Part shown: piece after piece, positions 1-7,996 of the stretch
Numbering within the stretch: the stretch's first letter is position 1
Layout: every line of letters starts with the position of its first letter
Source: Pseudomonas sp. LB-090624
GTDB lineage: Bacteria > Pseudomonadota > Gammaproteobacteria > Pseudomonadales > Pseudomonadaceae
Length of the DNA stretch: 64,000 nt
Assembly: GCF_003205205.1 (NCBI RefSeq)
Contig: NZ_QJRL01000001.1
Coordinates: 186,001-250,000 of the forward strand
Direction of reading: 5' to 3'
Notes under the pieces: model-generated
Databases searched by the model: none
Told to the model about the DNA's origin: nothing
Seen by the model: only the letters and a program-made list of their open reading frames with translations
Program-made: the position numbers and the translations under genes

Positions 1-955
1 TGTGGGCACGCAGGCGGTCGGCCAACGCCAGCAGCAGCTGATCACCGACCTGGTAGCTGAACTGCTCGTTGATGCCCTTGAAATCGTCAAGGCCCACGCA
101 CAGTACAGCCACGCGGTGCTGCAGTCGGCCGCCGTCGACGAGGATCTTGTCCAGTTGCTGCTGCAATTGCTGGCGGTTGGGCAAGCCGGTGAGGAAGTCG
201 TACTGGGCCATGCGTTGCAGGCTGTTTTCTGCTTCATGGCGCAGGTGGGTGTTGCGCTCGATCGACGCCAGCAGCTGGTTGGCGGTGTTCACCCACAGGC
301 CCAGTTCGTTTTTTTCGTGGCCCTTGAGCAGCGGCAACTGGTGCTGGCTGGGGCGGTCGGGGTTGATCTGGGTGAGGTGCTCGATGATCTTCGACAGCGG
401 CTTGGTCAGCAGCCAGTGGTAGACCAGGTACAGCACCAGGCCCATGGCCAAGGCCCGCAACACACCGGAGATGAAGATGATCACCGCGTTGATCAGGAAG
501 CCTTCGCCGTAGGACGACGTGTCGAGGGTGATGCTGAGGTCGCCGTAGTACTCGCTGTAGGGGCCACGGCCGACCAGTTGCGTGGTGTAGGTGCGTTCCT
601 GGCCAAGGATCAGGTCGGTCAGCCAGCGCATCGACGTGTCCCGCAGCGGGCGCGACTTTTCAGCCAGCATGGTTTCGTTGGGGTGACCGATGGACGCCAT
701 GCGCACCGATTCGTCCTGGAACAGGCCTTCCATCACCTGCATGCCCATTTCGCGGTCGAGGCTGTACACCGCCTGAGTGGATGGGTCGCGGAACATGTCG
801 AGAATGCGCTGGGCATCGTTGTTCACGGCCTGGCGGGTCTTGTAGGTGTCGTAGACGATTTGCGCACAGCTGAGCACGACGCCGACCGCCAACGCCGACA
901 ACAGCACGACCCTGAGCAACTTGACCGACAAGCTGTTCCGCAATTCCAGCTTCAA
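1..955 (-). CDS. bifA: c-di-GMP phosphodiesterase BifA (GGDEF-EAL), 5' part
   Basis: Only the N-terminal 318 codons are inside the window; the gene runs off the left edge. The product starts LKLELRNSLSVKLLRVV from a TTG codon preceded by AAGGA at suitable spacing, and has a first membrane helix (VVLLSALAVGVVLSCAQIV), a periplasmic loop, a second helix near GVLRALAMGLVLYLVYHWLL, a HAMP-like linker, and the beginning of a GGDEF domain (QYDFLTGLPNRQQL, then VAVLCVGLDDFKGINEQF). Family knowledge: BifA has a degenerate GGDEF and an active EAL domain, degrades c-di-GMP and promotes motility and biofilm dispersal; the EAL part is not visible here. It lies upstream of sodB, as I remember for bifA in both P. 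putida and P. aeruginosa. Confidence 0.85.
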   Translation of the reverse strand, partial: MKLELRNSLSVKLLRVVLLSALAVGVVLSCAQIVYDTYKTRQAVNNDAQRILDMFRDPSTQAVYSLDREMGMQVMEGLFQDESVRMASIGHPNETMLAEKSRPLRDTSMRWLTDLILGQERTYTTQLVGRGPYSEYYGDLSITLDTSSYGEGFLINAVIIFISGVLRALAMGLVLYLVYHWLLTKPLSKIIEHLTQINPDRPSQHQLPLLKGHEKNELGLWVNTANQLLASIERNTHLRHEAENSLQRMAQYDFLTGLPNRQQLQQQLDKILVDGGRLQHRVAVLCVGLDDFKGINEQFSYQVGDQLLLALADRLRAH

Positions 956-1213
956 TGGGGTTTCCTTAATCCATGCGCATGGCATCATTTTGCCATCAAC
1001 GATGACGATACACTACCGGCCGACCATGAGCAGTGTATCGGTTGCCTGACCCCGCAACTTGAATGCGCTGTATCAATCTTCCAGAGGTTTGATGTTAGCG
1101 CGCTATGCGGGCTGAGCAAGCAAAACCGTGCCTGCCCATGGCGGGTAACCCTGCGCCCACGGATACGGCGCTGCTTGTGGCCCTGCTGCATCCCTGTGGC
1201 AGCGCGCAGGCAC
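956..1213. other. bifA upstream region
   Basis: No convincing gene. It holds a sigma-28-like promoter (1036-1062, minus) and a perfect 9-bp inverted repeat CGATACACT / AGTGTATCG (1006-1014 and 1032-1040). The right arm of the repeat overlaps the promoter -10 region. Confidence 0.6.
1036..1062 (-). promoter_or_regulatory. FliA (sigma-28)-like promoter of bifA
   Basis: On the minus strand TCAAG (1062-1058) is followed after 15 nt by ACCGATA (1042-1036), close to the flagellar sigma consensus TAAA-N15-GCCGATAA, with one extra base of spacing. It lies about 80 nt before the bifA start. Control of a c-di-GMP phosphodiesterase by the flagellar sigma factor would fit its role in motility. The call is sequence inference only. 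Confidence 0.4.
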
Positions 1214-1242
1214 AAAAAACCCGGCACGTGGCCGGGTTTTTT
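1214..1242 (-). terminator. Rho-independent terminator of sodB
   Basis: AAAAAACCCGGC pairs with GCCGGGTTTTTT around a short loop, giving a strong stem with an A/T tract on both sides. It sits 18 bases past the sodB stop and can work in both directions. Confidence 0.9.
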
Positions 1243-1260
1243 GGATCAAGGCTGGATGAC

Positions 1261-1857
1261 TCAGGCCTTGAAGGTCTTGCCTTCGAACTGCTCGGCAACG
1301 AAGGCCCAGTTGACCAGGTTCCAGAACGCCTCGACGTACTTCGGACGCAGGTTGCGGTAGTCGATGTAGTAGGCGTGCTCCCAGACGTCGCAGGTCAGCA
1401 GCGGGGTGTCGCCGCTGGTCAGCGGGCAGCCGGCGCCGATGGTGCTGGCCAGGGCCAGGGAACCGTCAGCTTTCTTCACCAGCCAGCCCCAGCCGGAACC
1501 GAAGGTACCCACCGAAGTCTTGGTGAACTCTTCCTTGAACTTGTCGAAGGAGCCGAACGCGGCGTTGATGGCGTCAGCCAGTGCACCGGTCGGCTGGCCG
1601 CCGCCGTTTGGCGACAGGCAGTTCCAGTAGAAGGTGTGGTTCCAGACTTGAGCGGCGTTGTTGAAGATGCCGCCCGAAGAGGCCTTGACGATTTCTTCGA
1701 GGGTCTTGCCTTCGAATTCGGTGCCTGGGACCAGGTTGTTCAGGTTCACGACATAGGTGTTGTGGTGCTTGTCGTGGTGATACTCCAGGGTTTCCTTGGA
1801 GATGTGCGGCTGCAGGGCATCGTGGGCGTACGGCAGCGGCGGCAATTCAAAAGCCAT
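1261..1857 (-). CDS. sodB: Iron superoxide dismutase SodB
   Basis: The 198-residue product is of normal length for bacterial Fe-SOD and converts superoxide to hydrogen peroxide and oxygen in the cytoplasm. The metal ligands are visible: His27 (EYHHDKHH), the His of VWNHTFYW (about 74), and Asp157 and His161 in DVWEHAYY. The motif [20 protein letters not shown] is typical of the iron rather than manganese enzyme. The start [10 protein letters not shown] is preceded by GGAGATCC. It is monocistronic, with a hairpin just downstream. In pseudomonads sodB is usually iron-dependent through Fur and PrrF; no Fur box was resolved here. Confidence 0.97.
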   Translation of the reverse strand: MAFELPPLPYAHDALQPHISKETLEYHHDKHHNTYVVNLNNLVPGTEFEGKTLEEIVKASSGGIFNNAAQVWNHTFYWNCLSPNGGGQPTGALADAINAAFGSFDKFKEEFTKTSVGTFGSGWGWLVKKADGSLALASTIGAGCPLTSGDTPLLTCDVWEHAYYIDYRNLRPKYVEAFWNLVNWAFVAEQFEGKTFKA

Positions 1858-2139
1858 GGTGGATCTCCTGATTCAGGTCTGTTTGCGGTTTGCGCAAGGC
1901 CGATCACGGGCGGCCCGATAAGCGTCGGCGAGTTTGTACTCTTTGCGACGCAAGGGCTGGATCATAGCACCGGGCCCGGCGCATAACCACGCAACAAACA
2001 TAGGGAATAGAGGTTCCGGAGCGGTTCGGCTGTGCCGACCGGTGGTGTTTGCCTTAACCCTTGTAGCGCCTGTGAAACCGCGCGCCGCCTGCGCGGCGCT
2101 CGAACTCCCAGGCGATAAACATGCCATGCCGAACCCAGG

Positions 2140-2739
2140 TCAGTTGAAGATCAACTGCGCCGCTACCGCGAACATCATCACCGCCACCATCAGGTCGAGC
2201 ATGCGCCAGGTCGCCGGCCGTGCCAGCCAAGGTGCAAGCCAGGCTGCGCCAATCGCCAGGCTCGAGAACCACAGCAGGGAGGCACTGGCCGCTCCCGCCA
2301 CGTAGGCCCCGGGCTCAGTCTGCTGGGCGCCAAGCGAGCCGATCAGCAGCACCGTGTCGAGGTATACGTGGGGGTTCAGCAGGGTCACTGCCAAGGCACT
2401 CAGCAGCACCGCACGCCGCGAACGTGTGCCTTGGCCCTGCTGATGTTGCAGGCTTTGTTTGGAACAGGCGCTGCGCAGGGCTTTGGCGCCGTACCAGATC
2501 AGGAACACCGCGCCGCCCCAACGAGCCACGGCCAGCAAGGTGGGGTTGTGGGCCAGCACGGTGGCCAGGCCGAACACGCCGGCGGCCACCAGGATGGCGT
2601 CACAGACGATACACAGTGCCGCCACTGGTAGGTGATGTTCGCGGCGCAGGCTCTGGGCCAGAACGAAGGCGTTCTGCGCGCCGATGGCCATGATCAGGCC
2701 AAAAGCCACCAGCATGCCGTTGAAATAGCTTTGCCACAT
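2140..2739 (-). CDS. argO: LysE/ArgO-family amino acid exporter
   Basis: A 199-residue membrane protein with five to six hydrophobic segments. The N-terminal GLIMAIGAQNAFVLAQ and the NPHVYLDTVLLIG segment are hallmarks of the LysE superfamily, and the length fits ArgO. I start at MWQSYFNGML, because the next upstream Met would intrude into the regulator promoter region. The gene diverges from an ArgP-type LysR gene with 100 bases between the starts, the classic arrangement in which ArgP activates export of basic amino acids (arginine, canavanine, possibly lysine). The exact substrate is inferred. Confidence 0.88.
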   Translation of the reverse strand: MWQSYFNGMLVAFGLIMAIGAQNAFVLAQSLRREHHLPVAALCIVCDAILVAAGVFGLATVLAHNPTLLAVARWGGAVFLIWYGAKALRSACSKQSLQHQQGQGTRSRRAVLLSALAVTLLNPHVYLDTVLLIGSLGAQQTEPGAYVAGAASASLLWFSSLAIGAAWLAPWLARPATWRMLDLMVAVMMFAVAAQLIFN

Positions 2740-2839
2740 GGCCGAAGTCTCCAAAAAGCGCATAAAAGATGCTGGCTATTGTGCGGTTATGGGTTGTATA
2801 AGAAAAACCAATAAAGCTCATCAGGCATTAGGAAAATCG

Positions 2840-3730
2840 ATGTTCGACTACAAGCTGCTGGCCGCCCTCGCCGCGGTGATCGAACAGGGTGGTTTTGAGC
2901 GTGCTGCGCAGGTACTGGGCTTGTCGCAATCGGCCATTTCCCAGCGCATCAAGCTGCTTGAAGCACGCGTAGGCCAGCCGGTGCTGGTGCGTGCTACGCC
3001 GCCCAGCCCGACCGATGTCGGCCGCCAGTTGCTGAACCACGTGCAGCAGGTACGGTTGCTGGAGCGCGACCTGCAGCGCCAGGTGCCGGCCCTTGATGAA
3101 GAAGGCATGCCGGAGCGCCTGCGCATCGCCCTCAATGCGGACAGCCTGGCCACCTGGTGGGCCGGTGCGGTGGGCGACTTCTGCGCGCAGCAGAACGTGC
3201 TCACCGACCTGGTGGTAGAAGATCAGGAAGTCGGCCTGAAGCGCATGCGCGCTGGCGAAGTGGCGGCTTGCCTGTGTGGCAGCGAACGGCCGGTGGCCGG
3301 TGCACGCAGCCTGCCATTGGGCGCGATGCGCTACCGGGCGCTGGCCAGCCCCGGGTTCATGGCACGGCATTTTTCCGCAGGCTTTGTCGCCAGCCGCCTG
3401 GCTCGTACGCCAGCGATCGTGTACGGGCCTGACGACTTCCTGCAGCACCGCTACCTGGCCTCGTTGGGTATCGAGGACGGTTTCCTGCATCACCTGTGCC
3501 CGTCCTCGGAAGGTTTCCTGCGCATGACCGAAGCCGGGCTGGGCTGGGGCCTGGTACCCGAACTGCAGGCTCGCGAGCAACTGGCCGGCGGCCAGTTGGT
3601 GGAAATCTGCAGCGATACCCCCATCGATGTGCCGCTGTACTGGCATCATTGGCGCAATGGCGGGCAACTGCTTGCGCAACTGACCGACCACCTGCGGCAT
3701 CGCGCACGGCAATGGTTGGTGCCCTTGTAG
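2840..3730 (+). CDS. argP: LysR-family regulator ArgP (IciA)
   Basis: 296 residues from MFDYKLLAALAAVIEQGGFE. The N-terminal winged HTH reads FERAAQVLGLSQSAISQRIKLLEARVG, very like ArgP/IciA, followed by a periplasmic-binding-protein-like effector domain. An in-frame Met lies 34 codons upstream at 2738, but that extension would overlap the argO start and is unlike the family. ArgP senses arginine and lysine and activates argO; divergent placement supports that role here. The 100-bp gap is AT-rich and should hold the operator and both promoters, though no clear T-N11-A dyad was fixed. Confidence 0.9.
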   Translation: MFDYKLLAALAAVIEQGGFERAAQVLGLSQSAISQRIKLLEARVGQPVLVRATPPSPTDVGRQLLNHVQQVRLLERDLQRQVPALDEEGMPERLRIALNADSLATWWAGAVGDFCAQQNVLTDLVVEDQEVGLKRMRAGEVAACLCGSERPVAGARSLPLGAMRYRALASPGFMARHFSAGFVASRLARTPAIVYGPDDFLQHRYLASLGIEDGFLHHLCPSSEGFLRMTEAGLGWGLVPELQAREQLAGGQLVEICSDTPIDVPLYWHHWRNGGQLLAQLTDHLRHRARQWLVPL

Positions 3731-3779
3731 CTGCGGCTGGCGTCAGTTGCATCTGAAATCTGGCAAGACGGAGTGATAC

Positions 3780-4775
3780 ATGCGAATTCTGGTCACCGGC
3801 GCGAGTGGCTTCATTGGTGGACGCTTTGCGCGCTTCGCCCTGGAGCAGGGCCTGGACGTGCGGGTCAGCGGCCGTCGTGCCGAAGGGGTCGAGCACCTGG
3901 TCAAGCGCGGCGCCCAGTTCATTCCCGGCGACCTGGGCGACGCCGAACTGGCGCGGCGCCTGTGCCAGGGCGTCGAGGCGGTGGTGCATTGTGCTGGCGC
4001 AGTCGGTAACTGGGGGCGCTACCAGGACTTCTATCAGGGCAATGTGGTGGTCACCGAGAACGTGGTCGAGGGTTGCCTTAAAGAGCACGTGCGGCGCCTG
4101 GTGCACCTGTCGTCGCCGTCGATCTACTTCAATGGCCGGTCGCGCCTGGATATCCGCGAAGACCAGGTACCGCGCCGCTTTCATGACCACTACGGGCAAA
4201 CCAAGCACCTGGCCGAGCAGAAGGTGTTCGGCGCCCAGGAGTTTGGCCTTGAAGTGCTGGCCCTGCGCCCGCGCTTCGTTACCGGTGCCGGCGATGCCAG
4301 CATTTTTCCGCGGCTGATGCAGATGCAGCGCAAAGGCCGGGTGGCGATCATTGGCAATGGCTTGAACAAGGTCGATTTCACCAGCGTGCACAACCTCAAC
4401 GACGCGCTGCTCAGTGCGCTGTTCGCCGAAGACCGGGCGTTGGGCCAGGCCTACAACATCAGCAACGGCCAGCCGCTGCCCTTGTGGGACGTGGTCAACT
4501 ACGTGATGCGCCAGATGCAGCTGCCCCAGGTTACCCGCTACCGTCCATACGGCCTGGCCTACAGCCTGGCGGCGCTGAACGAAGCGGCCTGCATGCTTTG
4601 GCCGGGGCGCCCGCAACCGACCTTGTCGCGTCTGGGCATGCAGGTGATGAGCCGAGATTTCACCCTGGATATCAGCCGCGCCCGGCAGTACCTGGACTAC
4701 CAGCCCAAGGTCAGCCTGTGGACGGCGCTGGATGAATTCTGTGGCTGGTGGAAGCACCTGCCGCAAGGGCACTGA
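3780..4775 (+). CDS. NAD(P)-dependent epimerase/dehydratase (extended SDR)
   Basis: 331 residues. The Rossmann fingerprint TGASGFIGG is at residues 6-14, the active-site Ser region is VHLSSPSIY, and the catalytic YxxxK is Tyr-Gly-Gln-Thr-Lys in HDHYGQTKHLAE. The C-terminal half resembles 3-beta-hydroxysteroid dehydrogenase/UDP-sugar epimerase-type SDRs (ALRPRFVTGAGD, YNISNGQPLPLWD). The start has GACGGAG upstream. It stands between argP and a coiled-coil gene on the same strand without obvious functional linkage. The substrate cannot be told from sequence. Confidence 0.85.
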   Translation: MRILVTGASGFIGGRFARFALEQGLDVRVSGRRAEGVEHLVKRGAQFIPGDLGDAELARRLCQGVEAVVHCAGAVGNWGRYQDFYQGNVVVTENVVEGCLKEHVRRLVHLSSPSIYFNGRSRLDIREDQVPRRFHDHYGQTKHLAEQKVFGAQEFGLEVLALRPRFVTGAGDASIFPRLMQMQRKGRVAIIGNGLNKVDFTSVHNLNDALLSALFAEDRALGQAYNISNGQPLPLWDVVNYVMRQMQLPQVTRYRPYGLAYSLAALNEAACMLWPGRPQPTLSRLGMQVMSRDFTLDISRARQYLDYQPKVSLWTALDEFCGWWKHLPQGH

Positions 4776-4862
4776 TCGCGCCAGCCCGACAATGGTCATC
4801 AATGCGCCGCGCTGGCGGTTTATACTCGTGCCTCTTTGCGACTACCGCGGTTGAATGTATCC

Positions 4863-5732
4863 ATGCGTAACCATGCTCACGATGACTACGACGACGTGCC
4901 CACCTTGCGGGCGGGCACCGTTGATGATGACGAACTGATGCCAGCGCACGTGGTGCGCAGCCGCCAGAAAGCCGCCCGTGGCGCCAGCACGGCACCACTG
5001 TGGGCATTGCTCGTGGCTTCGTTCATTGCCTTGGCTGGGCTGGGCTGGTGGAGCTTCCAGCAGATCTCACTGATGGAGCAGCAACTGGTGGCGACCCAGG
5101 AAAGCTTTGCCCGCATCAGTGAAGAAGCAGCCGGGCGCCTGCAGGCGATCAGTGGCAAGGTGGCGGCCAGCGAGTCTGGTGCGACTACCAGCAGCGAGGC
5201 CCTGAAATTGCAGCTGCGCGAGTTGCAGAAGGGGGTGGCCGGGCAGACCGGCGACCTGGGCAAGCGTCTGGAGCAGGTGCTGGCCGATACCCGCGAACAG
5301 CAGAAAGCCGTGACCGAGCTGCAAAGCCAGTTGCAGGCGCAGTTGAAACTGGTGAATGGTGAACTGGCTGCGTTGCGCTCGGGGCAGGTCGATGGTGGCA
5401 AGCTGGACAGCCAGTTCAAGGCTCTGAATGAACAGGTTGCCGCACTGAAGGCTGCGCAGGTGGATGGCGGCAAGCTGGACGGCCAGCTCAAGAGCCTGGG
5501 CAGCGAAGTGGCAGCGCTGAAGAAGCAGGGTAACCCGAGTGCGGCTATCCAGAGCCTTGAGCAGGACATGGTCGTGCTCAAGAGCCAGATCGACAACCGC
5601 CCGGCCGCTTCGTCGGCGGGTGGCGCCTCGGTGCAGGAGTTCGATGCGTTCCGGGCACAGATGACCCGGAACCTGAATACCTTGCAGAGCCAGATCCAGA
5701 ACCTGCAGCAGCAGATCAGTGCCCGGCCGTGA
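4863..5732 (+). CDS. Single-pass membrane protein with periplasmic coiled coil
   Basis: 289 residues from MRNHAHDDYDDVP (an alternative Met lies 9 codons upstream). An acidic cytoplasmic N-terminus of about 40 residues precedes one helix (LWALLVASFIALAGLGWWSF). The rest is a long heptad-like coiled coil rich in Gln, Leu and Glu. Two near-identical segments (QVDGGKLDSQFKALNEQVAALK and QVDGGKLDGQLKSLGSEVAALK) indicate an internal duplication of about 23 residues. No catalytic domain is visible. Such proteins are often annotated as ATPase-like or hypothetical in P. putida. A role as envelope spacer or scaffold is a guess. Confidence 0.75.
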   Translation: MRNHAHDDYDDVPTLRAGTVDDDELMPAHVVRSRQKAARGASTAPLWALLVASFIALAGLGWWSFQQISLMEQQLVATQESFARISEEAAGRLQAISGKVAASESGATTSSEALKLQLRELQKGVAGQTGDLGKRLEQVLADTREQQKAVTELQSQLQAQLKLVNGELAALRSGQVDGGKLDSQFKALNEQVAALKAAQVDGGKLDGQLKSLGSEVAALKKQGNPSAAIQSLEQDMVVLKSQIDNRPAASSAGGASVQEFDAFRAQMTRNLNTLQSQIQNLQQQISARP

Positions 5733-5746
5733 CATCACCTGAGCTT

Positions 5747-5770
5747 CATTCGCGGGCACGCCCGCGAATG
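5747..5770. terminator. Perfect REP-type hairpin between convergent genes
   Basis: CATTCGCGGGC and GCCCGCGAATG form an 11-bp perfect stem with a 2-base loop, between the coiled-coil gene and xenB, which converge. It has the GCGGGC core of P. putida REP elements and no long T tract, so it may protect mRNA ends as much as terminate. Confidence 0.7.
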
Positions 5771-5778
5771 GCCCTCGA

Positions 5779-6828
5779 TCACAACCGCGGGTAATCGATG
5801 TAACCCACCGGCCCCCTGCCATAGAAGGTTTCGGGATGTGCCTCGTTCAACGGCGCATCCGCCGCCAGCCGCGCCGGCAGGTCGGGGTTGGCGATGAACG
5901 GCACGCCAAACGCCACCGCATCGGCTTTACCACTGGCCAGGGCCGCGTTGGCACTGGCCTTGTCGAAGCGCTCGTTGACGATGTACGGGCCGCCAAACGC
6001 CTCTTTGATCAGCGGGCCAATGCTGTCGTCAGCTTCCCGCTCGCGCGAGCAGATGAAGGCGATGCCACGCTTGCCCAGTTCGCGGGCGACATACGTGAAG
6101 GTTTCGGCGCGATCGGCATCGCCCATGTCGTGGGCATCGGCACGCGGCGCCAGGTGCACGCCTACGCGGTTGGCGCCCCACACTTCGATGGCCGCATCGG
6201 TCACTTCCAGCAGCAGGCGCGCACGGTTTTCCAGCGAGCCGCCATAACGGTCGGTGCGCTGGTTGGTGCTGCTTTGCAGGAACTGGTCGAGCAGGTAACC
6301 GTTCGCGCCATGGATCTCCACGCCATCGAAGCCAGCAGCCTTGGCATTCTCGGCACCACTGCGGTAGGCCTCGACGATGTCGAGGATTTCTTCGGTTTCC
6401 AAAGCGCGCGGGGTGGGGTAGTCGCTCAGTGGGCGCACCAGGCTCACGTGGCCCTTGGCCTGGATCGCACTGGGGGCCACTGGCAGCTCACCGTTGAGGT
6501 AGCTGGGGTGGGAAATGCGGCCAACGTGCCACAGCTGGAGGAAGATGCGCCCGCCAGCGGCGTGTACGGCCCTGGTCACGTTGTTCCAGCCACGCACTTG
6601 CTCATCGTTCCAGATGCCAGGGGTGTCCGGGTAGCCGACGCCCATGGCGCTGACCGACGTCGCCTCGCTGAGGATCAGCCCGGCACTGGCGCGCTGAACG
6701 TAGTACTCGGCCATCAGCGCATTGGGCACGCGGCCTTCGTCGGCACGGCAGCGGGTGAGCGGGGCCATGATGATGCGGTTGGGCAATTGCAGGTCGCCCA
6801 GGGTGATCGGATCGAAAAGCGTGGTCAT
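5779..6828 (-). CDS. xenB: Xenobiotic reductase B (Old Yellow Enzyme family)
   Basis: 349 residues, matching the P. putida/fluorescens XenB length. FMN-binding OYE landmarks are present: NRIIMAPLTRCRA near the N-terminus, LQLWHVGRISHP, the catalytic His/Asn pair in FDGVEIHGANGYLLDQF, and RTDRYGGSLENRARL. Known members reduce nitroaromatics, nitrate esters and activated alkenes with NADPH. I start at MTTLFDPITL; a longer frame would run into the upstream arsR. The gene lies 16 bases downstream of an ArsR repressor gene on the same strand, so the two probably form one operon. Confidence 0.93.
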   Translation of the reverse strand: MTTLFDPITLGDLQLPNRIIMAPLTRCRADEGRVPNALMAEYYVQRASAGLILSEATSVSAMGVGYPDTPGIWNDEQVRGWNNVTRAVHAAGGRIFLQLWHVGRISHPSYLNGELPVAPSAIQAKGHVSLVRPLSDYPTPRALETEEILDIVEAYRSGAENAKAAGFDGVEIHGANGYLLDQFLQSSTNQRTDRYGGSLENRARLLLEVTDAAIEVWGANRVGVHLAPRADAHDMGDADRAETFTYVARELGKRGIAFICSREREADDSIGPLIKEAFGGPYIVNERFDKASANAALASGKADAVAFGVPFIANPDLPARLAADAPLNEAHPETFYGRGPVGYIDYPRL

Positions 6829-6844
6829 ATCGGTTACCTGCTGG

Positions 6845-7147
6845 TCAAAGCGCTTGGCGCAGTTGTTCGAGGAACGCCTGGATGGTGGCTTCGTCGCGTT
6901 TGAAGAAGTGCCATTGGCCAATCTTCTGGCTGTTGATCAGCCCGGCGCGTTGCAAGGTGGCCAGGTGGGCAGAAACGGTCGACTGCGACAGGCCGCAGCG
7001 CTGGTCGATCTGCCCGGCACACACACCGTTTTCGGTGCTGTGGTACTGGTCGGGGAACTGGTTTGCCGGGTCTTTCAGCCAGCTGAGGATTTCTCGCCTG
7101 ACCGGATGGGCCAGCGCTTTTATGATTTCGTCGAGATCGAGTGGCAT
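6845..7147 (-). CDS. ArsR-family transcriptional repressor of xenB operon
   Basis: 100 residues beginning MPLDLDEIIKALAHPVRREI. The winged HTH shows CGLSQSTVSAHLATLQRAGLI, the recognition helix of ArsR/SmtB proteins. The metal-box ELCVCDL is absent and replaced by GVCAGQIDQRC, so the effector may be a thiol-reactive or electrophilic compound rather than a metal; Cys residues in and before the HTH are candidates. It is followed after 16 bases by xenB and is divergent from acpH. The upstream region contains repeated ATATCG motifs that look like its operators. Autorepression and induction of xenB by xenobiotics is the natural model. Confidence 0.88.
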   Translation of the reverse strand: MPLDLDEIIKALAHPVRREILSWLKDPANQFPDQYHSTENGVCAGQIDQRCGLSQSTVSAHLATLQRAGLINSQKIGQWHFFKRDEATIQAFLEQLRQAL

Positions 7148-7167
7148 GGGGTTGGCTCGTTGTAGCG

Positions 7168-7271
7168 GTATATCGCGATAGGACGAAATATAAATCGTAG
7201 AATTCCGATATACAAATATGAAGAGGTTCTGAGCTGAGTACGAATCGCTATATCGCGTTACAACGATATAG
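7168..7271. promoter_or_regulatory. Operator array between arsR-xenB and acpH
   Basis: TATCGCGATA (7171-7180) is a perfect 10-bp palindrome. CTATATCG (7248-7255) and CGATATAG (7264-7271) form perfect 8-bp arms around an 8-bp spacer. A third half site (CGATATAC) lies at 7206-7213. The shared core CGATAT and position just upstream of the arsR start suggest several ArsR operator copies. The right-hand site also lies next to the acpH -10 (TAGAAT, about 7285), so that gene may share the control. Confidence 0.6.
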
Positions 7272-7296
7272 ACAGGGGCGATGCTAGAATGCGCCC

Positions 7297-7881
7297 ATGA
7301 ACTACCTCGCACATTTGCACCTGGGCGGCCCGGCGCCGCAACAATTGCTGGGCAGCCTGTATGGCGACTTCGTCAAAGGTTCGCTGGCTGGGCGTTTTCC
7401 GCCTGCGCTGGAGGCGGCCATTCGGCTGCACCGGCATATCGATAGCTACACCGACCAACACCCTTTGGTACTGGCGGCGCTGGCGCGTTTTCCGCGCGAG
7501 CGGCGGCGTTTCGCCGGGATCGTGCTGGATGTGTTCTTCGATCATTGCCTGGCGCGGCACTGGGGCGACTATGCCGAGCAGCCGCTGGATCAGTTCACCG
7601 GGGATTTTTATCGGGTGCTGCTGGCGGAGCCGGATTTGCCGGGGCGGCTGGCGCGGATTGCGCCCTTCATGGCAGCGGATGACTGGTTAGGGGCGTATGG
7701 CGATTTCGCCACGTTGGAGCAGGTGTTCAACGGCATTGCCCGAAGGTTGTCGCGGCCCGAGGGGATGGCCGGGGTCATGGCTGAGCTGGAGCGGCTGTAT
7801 GAGCCGCTGATGGCGGATTTTCGCGAGTTTTACCCGCAGTTGCAGGCGTTTGCGGCGGCACGGCGGGTGTCTGGCCGTTAG
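7297..7881 (+). CDS. acpH: Acyl carrier protein phosphodiesterase (DUF479)
   Basis: 194 residues, the usual length of AcpH. The family N-terminus MNYLAHLHLGGP, followed by GSLYGDFVKGSL, HRHIDSYTDQHP and VLDVFFDHCLARHW, provides the conserved His and Asp residues of the HD-like metal phosphodiesterase fold. AcpH removes 4'-phosphopantetheine from ACP. It diverges from arsR-xenB; the gap holds an apparent -10 TAGAAT. A GCGGGC REP hairpin follows the stop. Confidence 0.88.
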   Translation: MNYLAHLHLGGPAPQQLLGSLYGDFVKGSLAGRFPPALEAAIRLHRHIDSYTDQHPLVLAALARFPRERRRFAGIVLDVFFDHCLARHWGDYAEQPLDQFTGDFYRVLLAEPDLPGRLARIAPFMAADDWLGAYGDFATLEQVFNGIARRLSRPEGMAGVMAELERLYEPLMADFREFYPQLQAFAAARRVSGR

Positions 7882-7893
7882 TTTTGTATTGGC

Positions 7894-7931
7894 CTTTTTC
7901 GCGGGCTTGCCCGCTCCCACAGCGGGTCCGC
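7894..7931. repeat. P. putida-type REP element
   Basis: GCGGGCTTGCCCGC (7901-7914) is the hairpin core, followed by the usual TCCCAC tail and a second partial copy. It sits between convergent acpH and olsA. Confidence 0.75.
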
Positions 7932-7996
7932 TTGCATTGAAAGTTGCGCCGTACCTGGACTGCCCCCAGCCAGCCTGCACTGACGGTGCAAAAAGT

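Noticed and set aside
2..1360. 452-codon plus-strand frame at the left edge
   Set aside because: Antisense to bifA and crosses the sodB terminator.
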